A stretch of DNA of 64,000 bases from CAYXTW01 sp964452645 (GTDB lineage: Bacteria; Zixibacteria; MSB-5A5; GN15; PGXB01), in the NCBI GenBank assembly GCA_964452645.1, contig CAYVMO010000005.1, forward strand, positions 75,660 through 139,659, in the 5' to 3' direction. A program made the translations under genes and the position numbers. How positions within the stretch are numbered: position 1 is the first letter of the stretch; each line of letters starts with the position of its first letter. Shown piece after piece: positions 41,244 through 48,952 of this stretch. Under the pieces are notes generated by a model that saw nothing but the letters and a program-made list of their open reading frames with translations, searched no databases and was not told where the DNA came from.

Positions 41244-42506
41244 TTGCCGGCCGGAACCGGTGGTGTCGATTACAGCCGTCCGGGCGACGTACTTTGGGAG
41301 CATACGTTTACCAAATTCAATGCCACTCCGAAGTTACATGAATCTTTCGAAGGGTACTATGATCCTTCTGCGGTCCCGCCGATAGTACTTGACGATAATC
41401 ACCATGAGTATTTCCAGTATGATATCTTCCTTGATTCGGCTACCTGGTTCTGGCAGGATTCCGGCACGATTTACTGGCTGAATATCGAAGCGCAGGTTGA
41501 AAATCCGACGTCTCCGGGACAATGGGGATGGAAATCATCGATTGAACATTTCAACGATGATGCCGTCTGGGGTTACGATCCCGGTCCGGGTCCGTGCCCG
41601 CAGCCGGATCCCAGTTTCCCAAGTCCATGCCCGTATGATTTTCCTAACGGCCCATTAGTCGCAACCGAAGGACTGCCGGCCGGTTCGTCGTTGGAATTCG
41701 ATGTTTCTTATGACAGCTTCTTCGATATCGTCGTGGCTAATGGCGGTAATCTGGGCGGTCAGATTATAACGTTCAGCGCCAACAGTACGATTGATGTTAC
41801 CGGGACCGGTGCCCTGGCCACCTTTGGCCGGATGTTATCGGCACAGGCCGATTTTGAAGTTCATACCGCTCCGCATTCGGGCGAGCAGACGATTGATATT
41901 GAATTGGTTTCAATGTCATTGTCGCTCCCACCGGGCGATCCCGATTTTAACATGCTTGAAATAAGGGGCGGCACATCATTTGGCTTACCCGGTACGGGCA
42001 AGGCGAAGTTCAGTCAACTCAGCAATGGAGACTGGACTGTTGACAGCTTCTTCGATATCGTTTATAGAATCGACTTCCAGGGATCTCCCGGATCTATTCT
42101 TCAGGATATGGGTGGCAGTACAACTGACGGACCGGTGCGCCTGCAGCAGGGTGGCGCAAAAGTCGACGGCTGGACCGATCTTTATGAACCGCCTAATTTC
42201 GATATATCGCTGGATCTGGCCTTTGTCATTACCGGTGAGCCCGGCCAAATATGTGATTGCGAACCGGGTAACGCCAATGGTGATGCGACTATTAATATCT
42301 TTGATATTACGTACATAATTACTTACCTGTATCTGGCCGGCCCGGCGCCGATTCCTTATCGGATCTGCTCGGCCGATCCCAACTGTGATTGTACGGTGAA
42401 TATTTTTGATGTTACGTACTTAATATCCTACTTGTACATCCAGGGTCCGGCACCGTGTACCTGTCAGGATTGGCTGACAGCCTGTGGCCCGCCGCTGCGG
42501 AAATAG
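41244..42506 (+). CDS. Dockerin-containing secreted protein lacking a normal 5' end
   Basis: This is a protein of about 420 residues ending in two dockerin-type repeats (NANGDATINIFDITYIITYLY; CDCTVNIFDVTYLISYLY) with Asp/Asn calcium loops. The body is beta-rich without a recognised domain. No ATG exists upstream. The open frame extends back to 41172 and encodes EAFPLFLAFTISIHSDLPAG, which looks like the second half of a signal peptide, but only an ATA and no usual start precede it. The listed start is a TTG at 41244. The 5' end therefore seems truncated, frameshifted or started at a rare codon. A strong terminator follows. Confidence 0.7.
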   Translation: MPAGTGGVDYSRPGDVLWEHTFTKFNATPKLHESFEGYYDPSAVPPIVLDDNHHEYFQYDIFLDSATWFWQDSGTIYWLNIEAQVENPTSPGQWGWKSSIEHFNDDAVWGYDPGPGPCPQPDPSFPSPCPYDFPNGPLVATEGLPAGSSLEFDVSYDSFFDIVVANGGNLGGQIITFSANSTIDVTGTGALATFGRMLSAQADFEVHTAPHSGEQTIDIELVSMSLSLPPGDPDFNMLEIRGGTSFGLPGTGKAKFSQLSNGDWTVDSFFDIVYRIDFQGSPGSILQDMGGSTTDGPVRLQQGGAKVDGWTDLYEPPNFDISLDLAFVITGEPGQICDCEPGNANGDATINIFDITYIITYLYLAGPAPIPYRICSADPNCDCTVNIFDVTYLISYLYIQGPAPCTCQDWLTACGPPLRK

Positions 42507-42528
42507 CCTTTCACTTATTTCGTTCAAG

Positions 42529-42558
42529 GCCCGGCTTTTTCGGCCGGGCTTTTTTTTT
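42529..42558 (+). terminator. Strong intrinsic terminator
   Basis: GCCCGGC (42529-42535) pairs perfectly with GCCGGGC (42543-42549) and is followed by nine T residues. It lies 22 bases after the dockerin-protein stop. Confidence 0.93.
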
Positions 42559-42614
42559 AAAATAGCGTATTCTTTATTTACATGATGCTTGCTTTTGAAA
42601 TCGGAAATATCGTA

Positions 42615-42632
42615 CTGTGTAAAACTACACAG
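42615..42632. promoter_or_regulatory. 18-base palindrome, possible operator
   Basis: CTGTGTA (42615-42621) and TACACAG (42626-42632) are perfect inverse repeats around AAAC. They lie about 30 bases before a 21-codon frame (42664-42729, AGGAG upstream) of unclear reality. No T-run follows, so a protein-binding site is likelier than a terminator. Confidence 0.35.
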
Positions 42633-42663
42633 GTGCGAGTTGCTCTATAGAGGAGATGTCCTT

Positions 42664-42729
42664 ATGCTCTTCGGAAATCTCGTATATTCGGTCAGAAGGC
42701 AATATGGAAAATGGAACCGTTTCCCGTAA
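42664..42729 (+). CDS. Possible 21-residue small protein
   Basis: ATG at 42664 follows AGGAG by about nine bases and encodes MLFGNLVYSVRRQYGKWNRF plus one Pro. It is short, basic and of no known family. Support is the ribosome-binding site and the palindrome upstream. It could equally be chance or a gene remnant. Confidence 0.25.
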   Translation: MLFGNLVYSVRRQYGKWNRFP

Positions 42730-42768
42730 GACATACATTTCCGAAGATCAGACTCTTTAAGCGGCTCT

Positions 42769-43143
42769 TCAGTGACAATGGCCTTTTATTTCCATACGCT
42801 CCCGGAGAGAGTGCTCTTTCCCGATTCTCAATGTCAGGCCATCCATCCCGATGACGCTGGCCTTATTGCCTTCGTGGAGCGAATCCTCGGAAAACGCCTG
42901 CCAAATTTCACCCTGGAACCGGACGTGCCCGTTATGCCCCGACATATCGATGACATCTACCGATTTACCCATCAATCCTTCTTTTCCGGTTACCACGGGT
43001 CGATGCATAGCTCTCATCAAAGCAAAGTAGACTAATCCGGAAAGTGACAGAATTACCAGATAAACCGGCAACGCCGTAGACAGCGGCCAGATCCAGAATA
43101 CGATAAGCCCGATAACGGGCATGAGCAATATTATATGACACAT
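42769..43143 (-). CDS. NfeD-like membrane protein
   Basis: This is a 124-residue protein with two membrane segments at the N-terminus (ILLMPVIGLIVFWIWPLST; VYLVILSLSGLVYFALM). A soluble OB-fold-like domain follows (GKEGLMGKSVDVIDMSGHNGHVRFQGEIWQAFSED), matching the NfeD C-terminal domain. NfeD proteins act with membrane proteases or stomatins; none is adjacent here. Instead it follows a copper ATPase by 33 bases on the same strand, so it may help that pump or general membrane quality control. The C-terminus is His-containing (EIKGHCH). Confidence 0.75.
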   Translation of the reverse strand: MCHIILLMPVIGLIVFWIWPLSTALPVYLVILSLSGLVYFALMRAMHRPVVTGKEGLMGKSVDVIDMSGHNGHVRFQGEIWQAFSEDSLHEGNKASVIGMDGLTLRIGKEHSLRERMEIKGHCH

Positions 43144-43176
43144 CGGTAATTTACTCCTTGCTATCAGTATCTCCCA

Positions 43177-45798
43177 TTAAGTCCTCGCTCTTCGCAACCT
43201 GAGGGCGTTGCTCACTACCGAAACGGAACTGAAACTCATCGCCGCCGCTGCGAAAATCGGGCTAAGCAAAATTCCCAGGATAGGATAGAGGACACCGGCG
43301 GCAACAGGAACGCCGATTGAATTGTAAACAAACGCCAGGAACAAATTTTGTTTGATGTTTTTAATAGTCAAGCGACTCAGCTTTATGGCGCGCACGATCC
43401 CGCGCAAATCGCCCTTGACGAGCGTGACACCGGCACTTTCCATGGCCACGTCGGTTCCGGTTCCCATGGCGATACCGACCTGCGCCTGGGCCAGAGCCGG
43501 GGCATCATTGATGCCATCACCGGCCATGGCAACGTACTTGCCCTGCTCTTGGAGTCGTCTGACCGCTTCGGCTTTCTGATCGGGAAGTACCTCGGCCACT
43601 ACTTCATCGATACCCAGCTTCCTGGCCACAGCTTTTGCGGTCGTTTCGCTGTCGCCGGTCAACATCACAACCGTAATGCCTTCCTCATGAAGCTGCTTTA
43701 TAGCCTCGTGCGTTGTATCCTTAATCGGATCGGCTACGCCGATAAGCCCGGCCGCTTTGTTATCGATCGCGACAAACATTGCCGTCTGCCCCTCCCGACG
43801 CATAGATTCCGCCTTTTCAAGCAATGATGAAGCATCGATTTCAAGCTCGTTAAACAATGCCCGATTGCCCAGAGCGACTTGCTCATCCGCGATGGTCCCG
43901 ATCACGCCTTTACCTGTGATTGATTTAAAATTTTCAGTTCGCTGAGGAGAGACTCCGCGATTTTTGGCCCCGTCCACGATGGCTGCGGCCAGTGGATGCT
44001 CGCTGCCGATTTCCAAACCGGCGGCAACCGATAACAATTTCTTATCATCCCACGGCTGCATGGCATAAACTGAGACGAGTTCGGGCTTGCCGACCGTTAG
44101 AGTTCCGGTTTTATCTATGATAAGCGTATCGACCTTTCTCAAAATCTCGATGGCCTCGGCATTTTTAAAGAGGACGCCGATGGTCGCTCCTTTACCGCTG
44201 GCGACCATAATCGACATCGGAGTTGCCAGTCCGAGCGCACAGGGGCACGCGATAATCAGGACGGCAACGGCGTTAATCAGTGCATGGGTTAATTTCGGTT
44301 CAGGACCCACCAGTGACCAGACGATGAATGTGATGACGGCGATACCGATTACGGTGGGTACGAAGTATGCCGCCGCAACATCCGCCATTTTCTGAATGGG
44401 GGCTTTGCTTCGCTGAGCCTCGGTGACCATCCGGACAATCTGCGACAGCAAGGTGTCGGCCCCGACTTTCTCGGCCTTTATGACCATCGAGCCGTTACCA
44501 TTGACAGTCGCTCCAATCGCCCTGTCCCCGACAGTTTTTTCCACCGGTATCGGTTCGCCGGTTATCATGGATTCATCGACAAAGCTGCTGCCTTCGACAA
44601 TCGAACCGTCAACCGGAATTTTTTCCCCGGGTCGAACTCGTAACTTATCGCCGATATGAACCATATCGAGGGGGATGTCCTCTTCGGATCCGTTCGCATT
44701 CAGCCGCCGGGCTGTTTTTGGTGCCAAACCCAATAATGCTTTAATAGCCGCGCCGGTCCGACTCCGGGCGCGCAGTTCCAGCACCTGACCTAATAACACA
44801 AGGGTTACGATTGAGGCTGCGGCCTCGAAATAGACACTGACTTCTCCATTTATACCTCGAAAAGCGTCCGGGAAAATTCCGGGAAATATGGCCGCGATCA
44901 GACTATAGGCATAAGCAACGGCGACTCCCAGTCCGTTGAGCGTGAACATATTGGGGCTTCGATTGATGATGGAGTGGTACCCGCGTACAAAAAACGGCCA
45001 GCCACACCAGAGCACAACAGGTGTTGCGAGGATAAGTTCAAACATCGTGAGTGCGCGAGCCGACGCAAGTGTCAACAACCACTCATGAACTCCCGGTATC
45101 AAATCGCTCATTGCCATAAACAGGATTGGAATTGTCAGAGCCACGCTGATCCGGAAGCGCCGGGTCATATCGCGCAATTCGGTATTATCTTCTTCTTTCA
45201 GAGTAATTGTTCGAGGTTCAAGGGCCATACCGCAGACCGGGCAGTTGCCGGGTCCGTCCTTAATCATTTCCGGATGCATCGGACAGGTATATTCGGTCTT
45301 TGTCGAGCGGGCGGTCGGTATCTCAGGCTCCAAGGCCATGCCGCATTTGGGGCAGTCGCCCGGATTTTCCTGTATGATTTCAGGGTGCATGGGACAGGTA
45401 TATTTGCCGGATGATGATTTATCCCCCGGTATTCGGGTCGGTAATTCAGTATGGCCCGAGTGTTCGGCATGAGCGGCATACTCTGTACCGCTTGATTGAT
45501 CATGTGCTGCGTTGTGTATGTACTTGCCGGGATTGGATTCAAATTTGTCGCGGCATCCGGCCGAACAGAAATAATAAGTATGATTCTTGTACGTAGCGTG
45601 GTGTCGACTTTCAGGAGTAACTTTCATGCCGCAGACCGGATCTTTTAATTCCGGCTCCCCGGCGTTCGAACTTTGCTTTTGCCGGAATTTATCTTTGCAG
45701 TTTTCGCTGCAAAATAAAATCTGTTCACCCTTAACTTCAAGGCGGTAAGGTGAAGTCTCCTTGACGGGCATTCCGCAAATAGGATCTCTGTGGTTCAT
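43177..45798 (-). CDS. Cu/Ag P1B-type ATPase with two YHS and two MHP-type metal-binding modules
   Basis: This is an 873-residue inner-membrane metal pump. The N-terminus is unusual: a YHS domain (DPICGMPV...FCSENCKDKF), a second YHS domain (DPVCGMKV...FCSAGCRDKF), then two short heavy-metal-binding modules (YTCPMHPEI...CPKCGMALEP and YTCPMHPEM...CPVCGMALEP). The pump core has CPC at 518-520, Asp562 in DKTGT, SEHPLAAAIV, and AGDGINDAPALAQAQ. The CPC motif implies Cu(I)/Ag(I) export. It lies next to a CusCBA system and an NtrC-type regulator. The ATG at 45798 follows a GGAGGAG ribosome-binding site. Confidence 0.93.
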   Translation of the reverse strand: MNHRDPICGMPVKETSPYRLEVKGEQILFCSENCKDKFRQKQSSNAGEPELKDPVCGMKVTPESRHHATYKNHTYYFCSAGCRDKFESNPGKYIHNAAHDQSSGTEYAAHAEHSGHTELPTRIPGDKSSSGKYTCPMHPEIIQENPGDCPKCGMALEPEIPTARSTKTEYTCPMHPEMIKDGPGNCPVCGMALEPRTITLKEEDNTELRDMTRRFRISVALTIPILFMAMSDLIPGVHEWLLTLASARALTMFELILATPVVLWCGWPFFVRGYHSIINRSPNMFTLNGLGVAVAYAYSLIAAIFPGIFPDAFRGINGEVSVYFEAAASIVTLVLLGQVLELRARSRTGAAIKALLGLAPKTARRLNANGSEEDIPLDMVHIGDKLRVRPGEKIPVDGSIVEGSSFVDESMITGEPIPVEKTVGDRAIGATVNGNGSMVIKAEKVGADTLLSQIVRMVTEAQRSKAPIQKMADVAAAYFVPTVIGIAVITFIVWSLVGPEPKLTHALINAVAVLIIACPCALGLATPMSIMVASGKGATIGVLFKNAEAIEILRKVDTLIIDKTGTLTVGKPELVSVYAMQPWDDKKLLSVAAGLEIGSEHPLAAAIVDGAKNRGVSPQRTENFKSITGKGVIGTIADEQVALGNRALFNELEIDASSLLEKAESMRREGQTAMFVAIDNKAAGLIGVADPIKDTTHEAIKQLHEEGITVVMLTGDSETTAKAVARKLGIDEVVAEVLPDQKAEAVRRLQEQGKYVAMAGDGINDAPALAQAQVGIAMGTGTDVAMESAGVTLVKGDLRGIVRAIKLSRLTIKNIKQNLFLAFVYNSIGVPVAAGVLYPILGILLSPIFAAAAMSFSSVSVVSNALRLRRART

Positions 45799-46209
45799 TA
45801 TATATCACTCCTCCAAAATCCAATCTTTATTCTAAAACACTTGCAGCCTGTCTGCAGTTCCTTATTAATATTCGAACACCAAAGGCCTTATGTAACTCGA
45901 GTCAGCGATAAGCCTTATGTTTTTCATTTGCAGTATTACCGCAGCGGAGAGGCTTGTTTTCAGCCCGATTCGCATGATTGCCATGCGCGTGAATCCCGCG
46001 ACAGCCGCCGCTACTTATTATTAGGGAAAATAAACTTCCTATCACGGTCAGCCAGATTATATATTCCGTTTCTAAACCTACCTTTCAAGGATACCCTGCC
46101 TTTGAAGAAGGAAAAAACTGAAAAGTAAAGAGCCGCCTGACTAATTAACCGAAGAGACAAAAACTGTATGAGAAGTTCGTGATTTTTATATACAAATGAC
46201 TCAAAGGGC
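45799..46209. other. Intergenic stretch with a cryptic reverse-strand frame
   Basis: There is no gene with a normal start. On the reverse strand 46084-45902 is open for 60 codons and encodes a membrane-like segment (YIIWLTVIGSLFSLIISSGG) and a His/Asn-rich tail (CRGIHAHGNHANRAENKPLR), but no ATG, GTG or TTG lies ahead of the hydrophobic part. It could be a decayed small metal-handling protein. No terminator or sigma-54 site was found. Confidence 0.4.
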
Positions 46210-47562
46210 TCAAATCCGAATTCCGTACTTCTTTATACGATATATTAAAACATGCCGGGGAATATTTAAATGACGTGCCGCTTTCGATTTGTTTCCGGCA
46301 AACTTTGTTAAGGCATCAATAATTATTTTTTTCTCGGCTTCATAGAAAGTCAAATCATTTTTTTGCGGGATATCGGCTTCAGTATTGTCAGCATATCTAT
46401 CTATTAAAAAATCCTCTGGCAGATCGTTTTCCGTTAAAACATCCGCTTTTCTTAAAATAACCATGCGCTCGACGAGATTTTCCAATTCTCTGATATTGCC
46501 GGGCCAGGAGTATTCTTTCAGGATTTCGATTAATCCCAAGTTGGTTTTAATTTTATTATCAGGTTCAATTTTACGAATAAATTCTCTCATTAATACGGGG
46601 ATATCTTCTTTTCTTTCCTTTAAACTCGGTAGTTTTATCGGAATGACATTTAATCTGTAATAAAGATCTTCTCTGAATTTGCCGTCGGCAATCTTCTCTT
46701 TCAGGTTGACATTGGTTGCGGCCAGCAAACGTATGTCCACTTCAATTTTCTTTTCCGACCCGACCGGTTCGACAACTCGTTCTTGAATAACGCGTAACAA
46801 CTTCGCCTGCAATTCCAGGCTCAATTCACTTACTTCATCGAGCAACAACGTCCCGCCATCGGCAAGTTCAAACTTGCCCTTTTTATCTTTTATGGCACCG
46901 GTAAACGCTCCTTTGACATGCCCGAATAGCTCGGATTCAATCAGTTCCCTGGGGATGGCCGCACAATTGACCGCGACAAAATCATTATCCCTGCGGGAAC
47001 TTTTATAGTGAATGGCCCGGGCAACGACCTCTTTGCCGGTTCCGGAATCGCCTGTCAACAGGACAGTCGCGTCCGATGGTGCAATTTTGTCGACAAGAAC
47101 CATCAATTCCTTGAACGGCCGGGAGACACCGACGATATTATCAAGAAATCTCTGACCCTGTAATTTTTCCTTTAAAGCTCTATTCTCGTTTTCGAGTTTT
47201 TTGTACTTGAGTGCTTTTTCGATTGCTATCAGCAGTTGGTCATCCTCAAAAGGCTTTGTGATGTAGTCAAAAGCACCCAATTTTACCGCCTTAACGGCCT
47301 GCGATACATCCGCAAAGGCTGTTATTAAGATTACTTCCAGGGCGGGCTGGATCTTTTTAATCTGCTCCAATAATTGGACTCCGGTGAGTCTGGGCATTTT
47401 AATATCCGAAAGAACGAGATCATATTGCTTTGTTTTTAATTCACTTAACGCTTTTTCGCCGTCATTAACGGGAAAGACCTCATAACCTTCCTGTTCTAGC
47501 TTATACTGGATAACCCGCCTTAATGCATCATCATCGTCGGCCAGTAATATTCTGATTGACAT
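46210..47562 (-). CDS. Sigma-54-dependent response regulator (NtrC/ZraR type)
   Basis: This is a 450-residue enhancer-binding transcription factor. The receiver domain (1-120) has acidic DDD at 10-12 and phosphoacceptor Asp53 in LSDIKMP. The AAA+ domain has Walker A GDSGTGKE, GAFTGA at about 217-222 (the loop that contacts sigma-54) and DEVSELSLELQAKLLRVIQE. The C-terminus is a Fis-type HTH (NKSKAARHLNIPRHVLIYRIKKYGI). It follows its kinase by five bases. Location between a metal ATPase and a CusCBA operon, together with sigma-54-like promoters at 48642 and 48877, points to metal-responsive activation in the manner of ZraSR. Confidence 0.95.
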   Translation of the reverse strand: MSIRILLADDDDALRRVIQYKLEQEGYEVFPVNDGEKALSELKTKQYDLVLSDIKMPRLTGVQLLEQIKKIQPALEVILITAFADVSQAVKAVKLGAFDYITKPFEDDQLLIAIEKALKYKKLENENRALKEKLQGQRFLDNIVGVSRPFKELMVLVDKIAPSDATVLLTGDSGTGKEVVARAIHYKSSRRDNDFVAVNCAAIPRELIESELFGHVKGAFTGAIKDKKGKFELADGGTLLLDEVSELSLELQAKLLRVIQERVVEPVGSEKKIEVDIRLLAATNVNLKEKIADGKFREDLYYRLNVIPIKLPSLKERKEDIPVLMREFIRKIEPDNKIKTNLGLIEILKEYSWPGNIRELENLVERMVILRKADVLTENDLPEDFLIDRYADNTEADIPQKNDLTFYEAEKKIIIDALTKFAGNKSKAARHLNIPRHVLIYRIKKYGIRI

Positions 47563-47567
47563 ACTAT

Positions 47568-48614
47568 TTACCTCTCATAGGACGGAAATTCCACGAAAAC
47601 AGATGTCCCTTTATCCTTTTCAGTATCTATTTTTATCGAACCATTATGATTTTCGACGATTGACTTAACGATGGGTAAGCCCAGACCGGTTCCGGTCGCT
47701 TTTGTAGTATAAAATGGATCAAAAATATGTTCCATAGCATCCGGCTCTATCCCTGTACCGTGATCCCGGATAGCAAGAATTACCTTTTTGTCCCTATTGG
47801 TCTTTAACTCGATGTCGATTATAGATTCCGTTTCTGATGCGCTTAAAGCGTTTAGCAAGAGATTTAGAATCGCCTGATGTATCTTTTCTTTATCTCCGAG
47901 AATTAAGACATCCTGTTCTATTTTTTTTGATATTCGCAGTTTCGACTCGCCGGCCTGTATTTCTATCTGCTTCAGGCATTCATCGACCGTTTGAGAGAAA
48001 TTGAGCTTATTCATCTCCGCCTCTTTTGGTCGGGCGAAATTGAGAAAATCTTTTAAAGTGTTATCTATTCGTTTTATCTCACCGATTATAATACTCTTGA
48101 ATTCATCCTTATCTTTATCCGACGTTTTTTTGTCGAAAACGATCTCAAAGGCGCCTTTAATCGACGATAATGGGTTTTTGATTTCATGGGCGACGCCGGC
48201 CGCGATTTTTCCGACTAATGAAAGCTTCTGGGATCGCTCCAGCTGAATTTGAGTCTCCTGTTGCTTTTTGCGCGCAATCAATTCACGGTCAAAAAGCGCT
48301 CCGGCTAAAATGCCAATGGCGAAATAGAAGACAATTTCAACAAATTCTCCGACAAAGTCATTAGTTTCTAAATTATGTCCAAAAATATAGGGCAAAACCA
48401 GAATAGAGATAATTGTTGCGGCATAAACACCGCCTCTCAGACCGAACCATGATGCTGAGATAACAATAGGTATATAGCAGAATCTTCCATGCAACACGTG
48501 GAGTAAATGTATATGTCCGAAAAACGGCTGTATCAGCCAGCCGTAATGAATACCCAGAGTCAGCGTAATAATGAAACCGATTATTGCGAGCTTCTGAGAT
48601 TTTTTTTCAATCAT
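47568..48614 (-). CDS. Membrane sensor histidine kinase
   Basis: This is a 348-residue kinase. Four or so membrane segments fill residues 8-110 with little periplasmic sequence (LAIIGFIITLTLGIHYGWLI; FVEIVFYFAIGILAGALF). His143 in GVAHEIKNPLSS is the phosphorylation site. The ATPase part shows N-box LNLLLNALSAS, RDHGTGIEPD, and FYTTKATGTGLGLPI. It has no large sensor loop, so sensing is likely within the membrane region; His-rich FFGHIHLLHVLHG near 31-43 could bind metal. AGGAG precedes the ATG. It is cotranscribed with the regulator. Confidence 0.93.
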   Translation of the reverse strand: MIEKKSQKLAIIGFIITLTLGIHYGWLIQPFFGHIHLLHVLHGRFCYIPIVISASWFGLRGGVYAATIISILVLPYIFGHNLETNDFVGEFVEIVFYFAIGILAGALFDRELIARKKQQETQIQLERSQKLSLVGKIAAGVAHEIKNPLSSIKGAFEIVFDKKTSDKDKDEFKSIIIGEIKRIDNTLKDFLNFARPKEAEMNKLNFSQTVDECLKQIEIQAGESKLRISKKIEQDVLILGDKEKIHQAILNLLLNALSASETESIIDIELKTNRDKKVILAIRDHGTGIEPDAMEHIFDPFYTTKATGTGLGLPIVKSIVENHNGSIKIDTEKDKGTSVFVEFPSYER

Positions 48615-48641
48615 TATTCAGGATACTCCTGCATTTTTCAA

Positions 48642-48658
48642 TGGCAAATGTTATGCCG
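48642..48658 (-). promoter_or_regulatory. Sigma-54-like promoter for the kinase-regulator operon
   Basis: Reverse strand CGGCATAACATTTGCC has GG at 48657-48656 and GC at 48645-48644, the invariant 10-base spacing of -24/-12 promoters, plus the GGCA and TTTGC context. The start point near 48632 leaves just enough leader for AGGAG before the ATG at 48614. Confidence 0.5.
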
Positions 48659-48779
48659 ATAATTCCGTCACGGCAGCACCGGTCTGTTAACCTGATACAT
48701 GTCCATAAGTTGTAGATAATGTCTTTAAATATCTTCATAATACTGCCAATAAATCGACAGATTATTAAACAAGAATTAG

Positions 48780-48817
48780 ACAATATTGTTCATTATTGAA
48801 GAATATTATTCAATAAT
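48780..48817. promoter_or_regulatory. Tandem palindromes, likely activator-binding sites between divergent operons
   Basis: ACAATATTGT (48780-48789) is a perfect palindrome. ATTATTGAA (48792-48800) and TTCAATAAT (48809-48817) are perfect inverse repeats around GAATATTA. They lie roughly 60-100 bases upstream of the right promoter's GG and 120-160 upstream of the left one, the usual distances for enhancer sites of NtrC-type activators. Confidence 0.5.
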
Positions 48818-48876
48818 CCGACTAATAAAGTCACGATATTCTTTCATTTTATTGATATATAATGAGTTATGAGTTT

Positions 48877-48892
48877 CGGCATGATTTATGCC
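48877..48892 (+). promoter_or_regulatory. Sigma-54-like promoter for the cusCBA-like operon
   Basis: CGGCATGATTTATGCC has GG at 48878-48879 and GC at 48890-48891, with 10 bases between. It matches the opposing promoter at 48642-48658 in most positions. Transcription would start near 48903, which supports the later start codon at 48953 for the first gene. Confidence 0.5.
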
Positions 48893-48952
48893 ATTGAGTT
48901 AAACCATGAAAATAAACGGTATCAGTATAATCGAATAATAGATGGGAAGGCG

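Noticed and set aside
45790..46128. 112-codon forward frame upstream of the metal ATPase
   Set aside because: It starts inside the ATPase gene on the other strand, and the translation has no domain, signal peptide or sensible composition.
48858..48863. TATAAT before cusC as a sigma-70 promoter
   Set aside because: No acceptable -35 lies 15-19 bases upstream, and the GG-N10-GC element just downstream fits the regulator type better.
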